From the NCBI GenBank assembly GCA_021818285.1, contig JAKAEO010000001.1, forward strand, positions 31,447 to 95,446: a DNA stretch of 64,000 nucleotides, given 5' to 3'. This DNA is from Myxococcales bacterium. Lineage in GTDB: Bacteria; Myxococcota; Myxococcia; Myxococcales; Anaeromyxobacteraceae. Position 1 is the first letter of the stretch; every line of letters starts with the position of its first letter. Made by a program: the position numbers and the translations under genes. The notes beneath the pieces are model-generated. The model had not been told where the DNA came from and made no database searches. It saw only the letters and a program-made list of their open reading frames with translations. This document shows positions 36,511-44,124 of this stretch, in pieces.

Positions 36511-36544
36511 GTCCCGCTTGAGCGGCGCCCCGGTTCGCGTTAGG
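36511..36544 (+). promoter_or_regulatory. ECF-sigma-type promoter, probable autoregulation
   Basis: GTCCCGCTTGAG, 15 bases, then CGTTAGG, ending 11 bases before the sigma factor ATG. Identical to the element at 31332-31367. The distance implies a very short or leaderless 5' end. Confidence 0.7.
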
Positions 36545-36555
36545 TAGACGACCCC

Positions 36556-37386
36556 ATGGCGAGGACCGACGAGGAGCTGCTGGACGCGGCGCGCGGCGGC
36601 GACCGCAAGGCGCTCGGCGACCTGCTCGACCGCCACCAGGCGCGCGTCTACAGCTTCGGGATGAAGATGTGCGGCGAGCCGGAGGACGCCAAGGACGTCC
36701 TCCAGGAGACGCTGCTGGCGGCGGCGCGGACCATCCCCGACTTCCGCGGGGCCTCCTCCGTCTCCACCTGGCTCTACGCCATCGCCCGCAGCTTCTGCAT
36801 CAAGAAGCGCCGGACCAGCAAGTTCGCCCCCATCGAGCTGCAGTCCCTGGACGCCAGCCGCGACGAGGCGGTCGAGGTGCCGGACCCGGCCCGCGGCCCC
36901 GACCGCGAGATGGAGGGGCGGCAGCTCCACGACCGGCTGCAGGAGGCCATCGGCGGCCTCGACCCGATGTACCGCGAGGTGCTGGTGCTCCGGGACGTCG
37001 AGGGGCTCTCGGCCGCCGAGGTGGCCGAGGTGCTGGGGCTCACCGTCGAGGCGGTGAAGAGCCGCCTGCACCGCGCCCGGGTGGCGGTCCGGGAGCGGGT
37101 CGCCCCCTTCCTCGGCGTCCCCGAGCCCTCCGCCACCGCGGCGGCCCCCGACGCCTGCCCCGACGTGGTGGACCTGTTCTCGCGCAAGCTGGAGGGGGAG
37201 ATCAGCGGGACGGTCTGCGAGGAGCTGGAGGAGCACATCCGGCGCTGCCCGCGCTGCAGCTCCCGCTGCGACTCGCTGCGCGCCAGCCTGACCCTGTGCC
37301 GGCGCGCCGGCGACGAGCAGGTCCCGCCCCGCGTCGAGCAGTCGGTCAGGACCGCGCTGAAGCGGTTCCTCGAAGCGCACGGGTGA
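36556..37386 (+). CDS. ECF sigma factor with fused zinc-finger (anti-sigma-like) tail
   Basis: This 276-residue RNA polymerase sigma factor has region 2 (about 10-90; DAKDVLQETLLAAARTIPDF and STWLYAIARS) and region 4 (about 125-185; YREVLVLRDVEGLSAAEVAEVL followed by VKSRLHRARV). Residues 195-276 add a domain with H227-x3-C231-x2-C234 and further Cys at 201 and 221. This matches the zinc-binding anti-sigma (zf-HC2) pattern, so the factor may carry a built-in brake. A convergent gene at 37346 encodes a separate, related zinc-finger protein. Its promoter matches that of the sphingolipid operon. The inducing signal is unknown; envelope or lipid stress is a guess. Confidence 0.9.
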   Translation: MARTDEELLDAARGGDRKALGDLLDRHQARVYSFGMKMCGEPEDAKDVLQETLLAAARTIPDFRGASSVSTWLYAIARSFCIKKRRTSKFAPIELQSLDASRDEAVEVPDPARGPDREMEGRQLHDRLQEAIGGLDPMYREVLVLRDVEGLSAAEVAEVLGLTVEAVKSRLHRARVAVRERVAPFLGVPEPSATAAAPDACPDVVDLFSRKLEGEISGTVCEELEEHIRRCPRCSSRCDSLRASLTLCRRAGDEQVPPRVEQSVRTALKRFLEAHG

Positions 37387-37588
37387 CCGCGTCGGGCCTG
37401 GCGAGCCGGTGCAGCGCCGTCACCGTCGCCGCCAGCTCCGCCAGGAACTGGGTGCAGGCGGTGCAGCTCCCGAGGTGCAGCTCGACGACCCAGCGCCCGC
37501 TCTCGGGCAGCTCGCCGTCGAGGTAGTCCGAGAGCAGCTCGCCGACCTTCGCGCACTCCGGGCAAGGCGCCTGTCGCTCGGTGGCCAT
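37346..37588 (-). CDS. Small zinc-finger anti-sigma-like protein, overlapping the sigma gene antisense
   Basis: This 80-residue protein has the zf-HC2/ZAS pattern: C9-x2-C12 at the start, ELLSDYLDGELPES (the typical helix) and H38-x3-C42-x2-C45. There is no membrane helix, so it would be a soluble anti-sigma factor. AAGGGA lies upstream of its ATG. It runs opposite to the sigma gene and overlaps its last 41 bases, an unusual layout because sigma/anti-sigma pairs are normally co-directional. Interaction with the neighbouring sigma factor is inferred from domain and position. Confidence 0.75.
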   Translation of the reverse strand: MATERQAPCPECAKVGELLSDYLDGELPESGRWVVELHLGSCTACTQFLAELAATVTALHRLARPDAVTRALRGTASARS

Positions 37589-37812
37589 GCGGTGTCCCTT
37601 CCGAGGCCGCCGCCGGCCTCGCCCCGCGAGGAGCCGGTCCCCGGATCCTCGACTTCACCGGTTGGAGCTTGCGGCGCCGCGCCCGGTTCGTGGCCCGCGG
37701 CAATCGACCGCGCCGCGCCGCGCAACGAGCGGGGCGGCCGAGGGTTGTCCCCACGTGGGCGCGCCGTGGCGGCGAGCCCGACCATCCCACCGGGAGCGGA
37801 CGGGAGGAAGAC

Positions 37813-38298
37813 ATGAGGACGGCGATCGGACTGTCTCTGGCGGCCACCCTGGCGGTGGGAGGCCTCGCGGCCCTCGCGGACGAGGCTCGCGGCCCCGGCC
37901 CGGGCCCGTGCGGCGGCATGAAGGGGCAGGGCCCGTGCGGCGGGGCCGTGCGCGGCCCCGGGGCGCGGGGCTCGCGGCTCTACGACCCCGGGACGGTCAC
38001 CACCGTGGCCGGCGAGGTCGCCGGCGTCCAGGAGGTGACGGGGCGCCGGGGCGGGGGCATCCACCTCGACCTGAAGACCGCCAGCGGCGCCTCCCACGTG
38101 CACGTCGGGCCCGCCTGGTTCCTGAAGGACGAGGGGCTCACGCTGGCCGCCGGCGACCGGGTGGAGATCACCGGCTCCCAGGTCAGCGTGAACGGCCAGC
38201 CGACCCTCCTCGCCCAGGTGGTGAAGAAGGGCGACCAGGCGGTGGCGCTGCGCGACCTGAACGGCGTCCCGGTCTGGGCCGGTCGCGGCCGCCGCTGA
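37813..38298 (+). CDS. Secreted OB-fold protein of unknown function
   Basis: This 161-residue exported protein has a signal peptide ending near residue 20. A Gly/Pro-rich stretch with two GPCGG motifs follows, then a beta-rich domain from about 60 (TVTTVAGEVAGVQEV, HLDLKTASGASHVHVGPAWFL, GDRVEITGSQVSVNG, LLAQVVKKGD) that looks like the OB-fold of periplasmic proteins near redox or magnetosome genes. GGGAGGAAG precedes the ATG. An octaheme cytochrome follows 142 bases later. A periplasmic role with that cytochrome, for example metal or heme handling, is only suggested by the neighbourhood. A CCCACGTGGG palindrome lies upstream at 37750-37759. Confidence 0.7.
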   Translation: MRTAIGLSLAATLAVGGLAALADEARGPGPGPCGGMKGQGPCGGAVRGPGARGSRLYDPGTVTTVAGEVAGVQEVTGRRGGGIHLDLKTASGASHVHVGPAWFLKDEGLTLAAGDRVEITGSQVSVNGQPTLLAQVVKKGDQAVALRDLNGVPVWAGRGRR

Positions 38299-38440
38299 AA
38301 CGTTCCGTCGCAGCCGGCGTCGGGGTCGCGTCGCGGGGCGGCGAGCGGGCCACCCTGCGGCCACGTGCCGCAAGCGTTCGCCGGCCCGGATCGCGCGCCC
38401 CGGCCCCATGCTGCCCCGGGGCACGGGAGGGCCCCACCGC

Positions 38441-39814
38441 ATGAACCTGTCGAGAACCCTGGCGTCCGCCGCCGGCCTGGCCCTGGCGTCCGCCGCCCTC
38501 GCCGCCGGCGAGGGGACCGTCTACGAGAATCCGCACCGGGAATACGTGAAGAGCTGGGAGGGCACGAGGACCTGCCTGGCCTGCCACGAGGCCGAGGGGC
38601 GCGCGGCCCACGCCTCGATGCACTACCAGTGGAAGGCGGACGCGCCCAACCTGGTGAACGCCGGCGGGCGCAAGCTGGGCAAGATCAACGTCTCGAACGA
38701 CTTCTGCACCAACCCCGCCATCAGCTGGATCGCGCGGGTCACCAACGCCGAGGGCAAGGTCATCGCCAAGGGCTGCTCCGCCTGCCACGCCGGGCTGGGC
38801 GCGAAGCCCGCGCCCGAGGCCACGCCGGCGCAGCTCGAGAACGTGGACTGCCTGATGTGCCACTCCGCCACCTACCGGCGCGACGTGGCCGACGCCCCGG
38901 GCGGCGGGCTGCGGTGGGCGCCGGCGATGACGCCGGCGGAGCTGCTGCTGGCGGCCCAGAACCCGCAGCTCCCCGACACCGCCATCTGCCTGCGCTGCCA
39001 CGCCGGCTCGGGCGGCGGGATCAACTACAAGCGCGGCGACCTGGAGGCGGCGGCCCTGAGGAGCCGGAGCTTCGACGTGCACCTCGGCTCGTCGATGACC
39101 TGCCTGCAGTGCCACAAGTCCCGCGACCACCGGTTCGTGGGGGCCGGCTCGCAGATGGCCGGCCTGGACGCCGGCCCCGCCGAGGGGTGCGGCCACTGCC
39201 ACGACGGCCGGACCGCGCACCGGGACCCGGCGGTCGCCGCCCACCTGGCGCGCGTGGCCTGCACCGCCTGCCACGTCCCGGCCTTCGCCAAGGACAAGCC
39301 CACCGACGTGCACCGCGACTTCTCGCGGTCGGAGCCGGTGCCCGGCCAGGGCAAGTTCGAGCCGGCCATCACCTTCCGCAAGGACGTGAAGCCGGTGCTG
39401 GCCTGGTGGGACGGGAAGGGGCGCATCGCCCTCCCCGACGAGCCGGTGACGGTGGAGCAGGGGGTGGTGAAGTTCTGGGCGCCGCAGGGGAGCCGGGCCG
39501 ACGGCAAGGCGAAGCTCTACCCCTTCAAGCTCCACACCGCGAACGTGCCGATCGACGCCGCCACCCGGAAGCTCATCCCGGTGAAGGTGGGGATCCTCTT
39601 CAAGACCGGCAACACCGACGCCGCCATCCGCGAGGGGGCCAAGGCGGCCGGCATGGAGGTGAAGGAGATCGGCTGGGTGCGGACCGAGCGCTACATGTCG
39701 ATCTTCCACGAGGTGGCGCCCAAGGAGGCGGCGGTGAAGTGCGCCGAGTGCCACGGCGGCGGCCGCGTCGACTGGAAGGCGCTCGGCTACCCGGGCGACC
39801 CGCGCAAGGGCTGA
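38441..39814 (+). CDS. Periplasmic octaheme c-type cytochrome
   Basis: This 457-residue secreted protein has a signal peptide (about 1-22) and eight CxxCH heme sites: CLACH, CSACH, CLMCH, CLRCH, CLQCH, CGHCH, CTACH and CAECH. It must work in periplasmic electron transfer or as a multi-heme reductase. The general build resembles octaheme tetrathionate-reductase-like proteins, but I cannot place it in a named family with certainty, and no lysine-ligated site (CxxCK) is present. The ATG at 38441 opens a proper signal peptide; one 11 codons earlier does not. Its neighbours include sulfur-oxidoreduction genes, so a sulfur oxyanion or metal acceptor is plausible. Confidence 0.92.
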   Translation: MNLSRTLASAAGLALASAALAAGEGTVYENPHREYVKSWEGTRTCLACHEAEGRAAHASMHYQWKADAPNLVNAGGRKLGKINVSNDFCTNPAISWIARVTNAEGKVIAKGCSACHAGLGAKPAPEATPAQLENVDCLMCHSATYRRDVADAPGGGLRWAPAMTPAELLLAAQNPQLPDTAICLRCHAGSGGGINYKRGDLEAAALRSRSFDVHLGSSMTCLQCHKSRDHRFVGAGSQMAGLDAGPAEGCGHCHDGRTAHRDPAVAAHLARVACTACHVPAFAKDKPTDVHRDFSRSEPVPGQGKFEPAITFRKDVKPVLAWWDGKGRIALPDEPVTVEQGVVKFWAPQGSRADGKAKLYPFKLHTANVPIDAATRKLIPVKVGILFKTGNTDAAIREGAKAAGMEVKEIGWVRTERYMSIFHEVAPKEAAVKCAECHGGGRVDWKALGYPGDPRKG

Positions 39815-39860
39815 AGCGCTGCCGGGGGCGGCGTGCCCCGCCACCTGGCGCGGTCGTGAC

Positions 39861-39896
39861 GCGCCTCTCCCCCGCCGCCCGGCGGGGGAGGGGCGC
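39861..39896. terminator. Bidirectional terminator-like hairpin
   Basis: Two 16-base arms pair with one G-U wobble around a GCCC loop, in the gap between the converging cytochrome and FAD-oxidoreductase genes. There is no T-tract, so it may act as a barrier or with Rho. Confidence 0.7.
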
Positions 39897-39903
39897 CGCG
39901 CCC

Positions 39904-41070
39904 TCACATCCCCGGGAGGCGCGGCACCTGCCTGCGCTTCGACGCCTTGTAGTAGGCGCCCCAGGCCTGCTTCATCCAGTGGCCGACCACCGGGAGCGGC
40001 ACCATCCGCTCCGTCACGTCGTCACGGTGGACGTAGGCGGCGCCGTTCCCCATGTCGAGCAGGCAGGTGATGCCGACGTGCGGCAGGTAGCTCTCGCGCT
40101 CCGGCCGCCCCGCCTCCACCGCCGCGACGTTCGCGGCGGCGACCCGGGCCATGACCTCGGCGACGTGCCCCTGCTTGGCGCGCCAGTCCGGCCCCTGCAG
40201 CGCCGCGGCGTCGCCGACGGCCCAGACGCCGGGGAAGCCCGGCACCGCGCAGCCCCCGTCCACGGTGACGAAGCCGGCCTCGCTCCGGGGCAGGTCGGAG
40301 CCCTTCACCGCCGGGTGGCCGTCGCCGGCGGGGAGGAAGATCGTCAGGTCGGTCTCCAGCTTCGAGCCGTCCTCGAAGAGCACGCCGTCCCGCTCGAAGC
40401 CGGTGATCTTCTTCCCGAAGCGGGCCCCGACCCCGAGCTTGCCGAGCATGCCCTGGAGGGCACCGACCGCCTTCTTGCCCATGCGCTCGCCGGGGCTGGG
40501 CATGGGGGCGAAGAAGGTCAGCTCGAAGGCCTCCCGCAGCCCGCGCCGGCGCAGCAGCGTGTCCACGTTGAACATGAGCTCGAACACCGGTCCGCCGCGG
40601 ACCGCCGACCCGTCCTTGGGGTTGCCGCCGAAGCCCATGGCGATCCGGCCACGGCCCCGCGCCAGGAGCGCGGAGAGCGCGTCCCGCGCCCGGACGGCCG
40701 CCTGCGGGTCGCCGCCGATGGTGTGGGTGAGCTCCGCGCCCTTGGGCTTCAGCCGGTCGCCGCCGAAGGCGACCACCAGGTGGTCGGCGGCGAGCTTCTC
40801 GCCGTTCACCACCGCGCTGCGTCCGGCCCCGGAGATCGACTCCACCGTCCCCTCGACGAACCGGAAGCCGTGGCGCCGGGCCACGTCGCCGAGGTCCAGG
40901 CAGACCTCCTCGAACGGCTTCTCCCCGGTCACCACCCAGATCGACGTCGGGTAGACGAAGAGGAAGGGGCGGTTCGAGACCAGGGTGACCTCGAGGCCCC
41001 GCTGGCGGAGCTGGATGGCGGCCTCCAGGCCGGCGAAGCCTCCGCCGAGGACCAGTGCGTGGTTGGGCAT
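39904..41070 (-). CDS. FAD/NAD(P)-dependent oxidoreductase, sulfide:quinone-reductase-like
   Basis: This 388-residue flavoprotein has the FAD motif LGGGFAGLEAAIQLRQRG (about 7-24), SNRPFLFVYPTSIW (typical of the SQR/FCSD/Ndh2 superfamily) and a second FAD contact at GVWAVGDAAAL near 290. The redox cysteines expected in classical SQR are not clearly conserved; Cys residues are seen in VDGGCAVPG and GITCLLDMG. The C-terminus is basic and amphipathic, suitable for membrane contact. It is the last gene of a four-gene minus operon (methyltransferase, radical SAM, DUF5714-like, this), 38 bases after the DUF5714-like gene. Sulfide or persulfide oxidation is a reasonable guess; NADH dehydrogenase is an alternative. 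Confidence 0.8.
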   Translation of the reverse strand: MPNHALVLGGGFAGLEAAIQLRQRGLEVTLVSNRPFLFVYPTSIWVVTGEKPFEEVCLDLGDVARRHGFRFVEGTVESISGAGRSAVVNGEKLAADHLVVAFGGDRLKPKGAELTHTIGGDPQAAVRARDALSALLARGRGRIAMGFGGNPKDGSAVRGGPVFELMFNVDTLLRRRGLREAFELTFFAPMPSPGERMGKKAVGALQGMLGKLGVGARFGKKITGFERDGVLFEDGSKLETDLTIFLPAGDGHPAVKGSDLPRSEAGFVTVDGGCAVPGFPGVWAVGDAAALQGPDWRAKQGHVAEVMARVAAANVAAVEAGRPERESYLPHVGITCLLDMGNGAAYVHRDDVTERMVPLPVVGHWMKQAWGAYYKASKRRQVPRLPGM

Positions 41071-41108
41071 GACGGTGCGAGCCAGGCCCGGGCGGAACGG
41101 TTCCCCGC

Positions 41109-41855
41109 TCAGCGGGCCCCGGCCCGCCGGGGGGCCGGGTGGAAGGGGCAGCCCTCCTCCAGGCAGTCCTCGTTGCGATCGGCGAACTCGCAGGCGGGTC
41201 CCCGGCCCTCGAGCCGGACCCCCAGGCTCTCCCGGGCGATCCGGACGCCGGTGAGGATCGCCAGCCAGGTCGTGCGCTTGCAGCAGCGCGGCCCCCCCAG
41301 GCGCGCGATGGTGCCGAGCGCCCGGGCGGTGGCCCCGTTGGCGAGCCCCCAGGACTCCCGGGCCATGGGCGTCGCCCCGGTGGCGAGGCTGGCGAAGATG
41401 CCGGTGCCCACCCCGGCCCCGCAGGCCCCGTGGAAGCCGCAGGAGCCCCCCACCACCGTGTCCGAGCGCCGCCGGGCCTCGGCGAGGAGCCGCCCCTTCT
41501 CGCCGGGGGTCCCCCGGGCGTTGGCCCAGGCGGCGAGCAGCACCGCGGGGACGAGGAAGTGGTGCTCGGGGCCGTGCAGCTTGAGCGCCGGGTGGCGCAT
41601 CAGGCCGGTGGCCAGCGCCACCGGGTCGGTGGCCTCGCTCGCCCGGCAGACCCGCTCGATGAGCGCCTTGGCGGAGCCGGAGTGGCAGGCGTCGCAGACG
41701 AAGTGGCCGTCGCGGCAGCGGGCGGTGCTCCCCTGCTCCGCGCCGCACAGGGCGCAGCGGGCCGGCGCCGCCTCGACGGCGTAGACCAGCGGCGCGCCGC
41801 AGAGCAGGCAGCCCTGCCGGTGCTCCGCGGCCGCGGGGAGGGCCGTGGCGGTCAC
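41109..41855 (-). CDS. DUF5714-like Cys-rich protein with zinc-ribbon N-terminus
   Basis: This 248-residue cytoplasmic protein carries C16-x2-C19, C34-x2-C37, C47 and C54-x2-C57, forming ribbon-like metal sites. A helical body follows with GGSCGFHGACGAGVG (C139, C145), which recalls the C_GCAxxG_C_C redox family. It also has a CC pair at 191-192 and C222, C231 and C236 near the end. I recognise the body as DUF5714-like; the function is unknown. The start is a GTG in a four-base overlap with the radical SAM gene (GTGA). Tight coupling to a radical SAM protein and an ArsM-like methyltransferase suggests a shared thiol or metalloid pathway. Confidence 0.65.
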   Translation of the reverse strand: MTATALPAAAEHRQGCLLCGAPLVYAVEAAPARCALCGAEQGSTARCRDGHFVCDACHSGSAKALIERVCRASEATDPVALATGLMRHPALKLHGPEHHFLVPAVLLAAWANARGTPGEKGRLLAEARRRSDTVVGGSCGFHGACGAGVGTGIFASLATGATPMARESWGLANGATARALGTIARLGGPRCCKRTTWLAILTGVRIARESLGVRLEGRGPACEFADRNEDCLEEGCPFHPAPRRAGAR

Positions 41856-43204
41856 GCGCCCAACCCGTAGTAGCGCGCGCCCAGGCCGTACAGCTCCGGC
41901 ACCGGCCGGCAGTCGGGCGCCTGGGCCGAGCCGTGCTGGTTCCAGGCGATGGCGCCGCAGCCGCCGCCGCACACCGGGGCGAGCGCGCAGCCCTGGCAGG
42001 CGGAGATGGTGAGGGTGCTGCGCTCCCGCCAGCGGGCGATGGCGGCGTCGTCGCGGACCACCTCGGGGTGGAACCGCCCGAGCCGGTGGGACGGGTGGCC
42101 GACGGTGGCGGTGCAGCCGTAGATGCTGCCGTCGGGGCCGAAGGCCCACTCCTTCTTGGCGGCGGGGCAGGCGTCGAAGTTCGGCGCCGGGAGCTCGCCG
42201 GTCTCGGCGAGGTGGCCGATCCCGTGGAAGCGGGGCCGGTGGAAGCGGCGCAGCTCGGGGTGGGCCTCCGACAGCTCGACGTACCTCGCCCACAGTTCCA
42301 CCCGGTCGAAGAGCGCCCCCTTCTCCTGGCGGCTGGCGCAGCCGAACAGCTCGTAGTTGCGCCCGATCTGGGTCTTGAACTTCGCGTCGGGGAGGTCGAG
42401 CCAGCCCCGCGCCGCCGCGAAGGCGGCCAGCTCGGGGAGCGAGGAGAGGTTCTCGCGGTCGGCCACCACCCGGAGGTTCACCGGGATGCCGGCCTCGACC
42501 AGCCCGTCGATCCCCTCGACGATGCGGGCGAAGGTCCCGGCCCCGCTGGCGTGGGGGCGCCGCCGGTCGTGGAGCGCCGCCGGCCCGTCCAGGGTGACCT
42601 GGATCTCCTTGACCGGCCCGGAGGAGAGCAGCGGCAGCAGCGCCGCGAGGTCGTGGCCGTTGGTCACCGCCGCGACCTGCAGGCGCGCGGCCCGCGCCCC
42701 GCCCAGGAAGCGGGCGATGCGGTCGCGGTGGGCCGGGGTGTCGCGGAGCGGCTCGCCGCCGAAGAGCGTGACGTAGGGGCGGGGCGACTCGGCGCCGTGG
42801 TGGCGCTCGACGTAGGCGAAGAAGGCCTCGATGACCTCGGGGGCCATGAGCCCGCCCGCCGTCGGGTCGAAGAGCTCCTGGTAGCAGTAGGTGCAGGCGA
42901 GGTTGCAGCCGAAGCTCGGCACCACCACCAGCTGGGTGGGGGTCTTGGCCGCCTCCTCGGCCCACTCGGCGCGGGCGGCGGCGAGGAGCGCGGCGTCCTC
43001 CGCCTCGCCGTCGACGACGAAGCCGGCCTGGCGGAGCGTCTCCTCGGGGAGCGAGGCGGGGAGGGCGCCGCCGGCGGGCAGGGCCCGGAGGGCGGCGGCG
43101 CTCGCGGGCTCGAGGAGGGCGGCCTGGCCGGAGAGCGGCTGGACCAGGAGCTGATCGGGGCGCCCCGGGACCGGGGCGAGGATGGCGTGACGCGAGAGGC
43201 GCAT
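41852..43204 (-). CDS. Radical SAM/SPASM protein, peptide-maturase type
   Basis: This 450-residue iron-sulfur enzyme has the radical SAM cluster motif C100-x3-C104-x2-C107 (CNLACTYCYQ), LFGGEP, and a C-terminal SPASM-like Cys set: FDACPAAKK, YGCTATVG, ACQGCALAPVCGGGCG and DCRP. The first 90 residues form a small domain that could bind a leader peptide, as in RiPP maturases. SPASM enzymes modify peptides or proteins, for example by forming thioethers. The most obvious local target is the 33-residue, five-Cys peptide encoded divergently at 43995. The gene follows the ArsM-like methyltransferase by 19 bases. Sulfatase-type maturation is an alternative, but no sulfatase is present. Confidence 0.85.
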   Translation of the reverse strand: MRLSRHAILAPVPGRPDQLLVQPLSGQAALLEPASAAALRALPAGGALPASLPEETLRQAGFVVDGEAEDAALLAAARAEWAEEAAKTPTQLVVVPSFGCNLACTYCYQELFDPTAGGLMAPEVIEAFFAYVERHHGAESPRPYVTLFGGEPLRDTPAHRDRIARFLGGARAARLQVAAVTNGHDLAALLPLLSSGPVKEIQVTLDGPAALHDRRRPHASGAGTFARIVEGIDGLVEAGIPVNLRVVADRENLSSLPELAAFAAARGWLDLPDAKFKTQIGRNYELFGCASRQEKGALFDRVELWARYVELSEAHPELRRFHRPRFHGIGHLAETGELPAPNFDACPAAKKEWAFGPDGSIYGCTATVGHPSHRLGRFHPEVVRDDAAIARWRERSTLTISACQGCALAPVCGGGCGAIAWNQHGSAQAPDCRPVPELYGLGARYYGLGA

Positions 43205-43223
43205 GGGACTCCTGCCGGGGACG

Positions 43224-43871
43224 CTAGCGGCGGCCCTGGACGGTGATGCTGTGCACGAGGACGCCGCCCTTCTCGTAGGGGGCGGTGCGCCGGGCCACGG
43301 CGATCTCCCCGAAGCCCGCCGCGGCGACGGCGGCGAGGTAGTCGGCCTCGGGGATGGCGCCGCCGTAGCAGGCGGCCCAGGCGGCGGGATCCCGGCGCAC
43401 CGCCTCGGGCAGCTCTTCCTCCGAGACCACGTCGGAGACGGTGAAGCGGCCGCCGGGCCGCAGCAGCCGGTGGATCTCCCGGTAGACGGCCGCCTTGTCG
43501 GGCGCGTGGTTGATGGCGCAGTCGGAGACCACGGCGTCGGCGCAGCCGTCGGGAAGCGGGATCACGGCGAGGTCGCTCCGGACGAAGCGGGCGTTCGGCG
43601 TCCCGGTGGCGCGCTCCACCGCGACGGCCAGCATCTTCTCGTTCGCGTCCACGCCGATGGCGGCGCCGCGCGGTCCCACCAGGGCGGCGGCCCGGAGCAC
43701 GTCGCCGCCGCGGCCGCAGCCCAGGTCCACCACCGTCTCCCCCTCGCGCGGCGCGGCGAGGTCCAGGGCGCCGCCGCACGAGAGGCTGTCGGCCTGGGCG
43801 GACAGGGCCGCGTAGCGGGCGGTGGAGGCGCGGGCGACCTGCGCCGGAAAGCTCTCGTCGGGACGGGACAT
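43224..43871 (-). CDS. Small ArsM-like SAM methyltransferase
   Basis: This 215-residue cytoplasmic enzyme has VVDLGCGRGGDVL (SAM motif I, about 47-59), VDANEKM and the metalloid-type cysteines C32, C118 (VSDCAINH) and C168 (AACYGGA). The last two match ArsM positions. It lacks the C-terminal domain of the longer relative at 8224. First gene of the minus operon with the radical SAM protein. Its ribosome site AAGGAGG lies in the loop of a short hairpin next to the ATG. Arsenite methylation fits the Cys triad, but the operon context (peptide maturase, sulfur genes) leaves room for methylation of another thiol- or selenium-bound substrate. Confidence 0.75.
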   Translation of the reverse strand: MSRPDESFPAQVARASTARYAALSAQADSLSCGGALDLAAPREGETVVDLGCGRGGDVLRAAALVGPRGAAIGVDANEKMLAVAVERATGTPNARFVRSDLAVIPLPDGCADAVVSDCAINHAPDKAAVYREIHRLLRPGGRFTVSDVVSEEELPEAVRRDPAAWAACYGGAIPEADYLAAVAAAGFGEIAVARRTAPYEKGGVLVHSITVQGRR

Positions 43872-43873
43872 TG

Positions 43874-43892
43874 GGCTCCCCTCCTTGGAGCC
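43874..43892 (-). promoter_or_regulatory. Hairpin presenting the ribosome site in its loop
   Basis: In the mRNA of the methyltransferase, GGCTCC and GGAGCC pair around the 7-base loop AAGGAGG, two bases before the ATG. The stem abuts the start codon, so it may tune translation. Confidence 0.45.
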
Positions 43893-43907
43893 TGCCCGAT
43901 CGGTGAA

Positions 43908-43929
43908 GATTCGGGTGCGGCGAAGAATC
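43908..43929. promoter_or_regulatory. Inverted repeat GATTC-N12-GAATC, copy 1
   Basis: It lies in the 123-base divergent region between the methyltransferase operon and the Cys-rich peptide. The same arms and spacing recur at 46359-46380. A second small repeat, CCTCCA-N7-TGGAGG, follows at 43929-43947. Likely a binding site for a locus regulator, possibly the ArsR-family protein at 46639. Confidence 0.5.
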
Positions 43930-43994
43930 CTCCAGCCCCTTTGGAGGCTCCCACGGGTCGCTCGGGCGGTGGATCATTCCCGAGAGGAGGATGC

Positions 43995-44096
43995 ATGAAG
44001 CTGCTCACGAAGCCCAAGCAGTCCTGCTGCGCGGCCGAGAAGGTCGCCCAGTGTTGCGCCAAGGCCTCCCGGCTGGTGTCGGGCTGCCACGACTAG
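43995..44096 (+). CDS. 33-residue Cys-rich peptide (possible radical SAM substrate)
   Basis: A short gene starts at ATG 43995 with AGGAGG at 43985-43990. The peptide has a basic N-terminal third (MKLLTKPKQS) and cysteines at 11, 12, 20, 21 and 31 (CC-x7-CC-x9-C), ending GCHD. A GNRA-looped terminator follows 28 bases after the stop. A real gene is supported by the ribosome site, the terminator and the ordered Cys pairs. It is divergent from a radical SAM/SPASM-methyltransferase operon, so it may be a RiPP-type precursor, or it may bind a soft metal directly like a mini-metallothionein. I know no named family for it. An ATG four bases earlier is in another frame and less likely. Confidence 0.65.
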   Translation: MKLLTKPKQSCCAAEKVAQCCAKASRLVSGCHD

Positions 44097-44124
44097 CGCG
44101 AGCTCGTCGCGAGAAGCACCGGGG

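Noticed and set aside
41852..43204. ArsS (arsenosugar radical SAM protein)
   Set aside because: It sits with an ArsM-like gene, but the cluster motif is CNLACTYCYQ with a SPASM C-terminus, unlike what I recall for ArsS.
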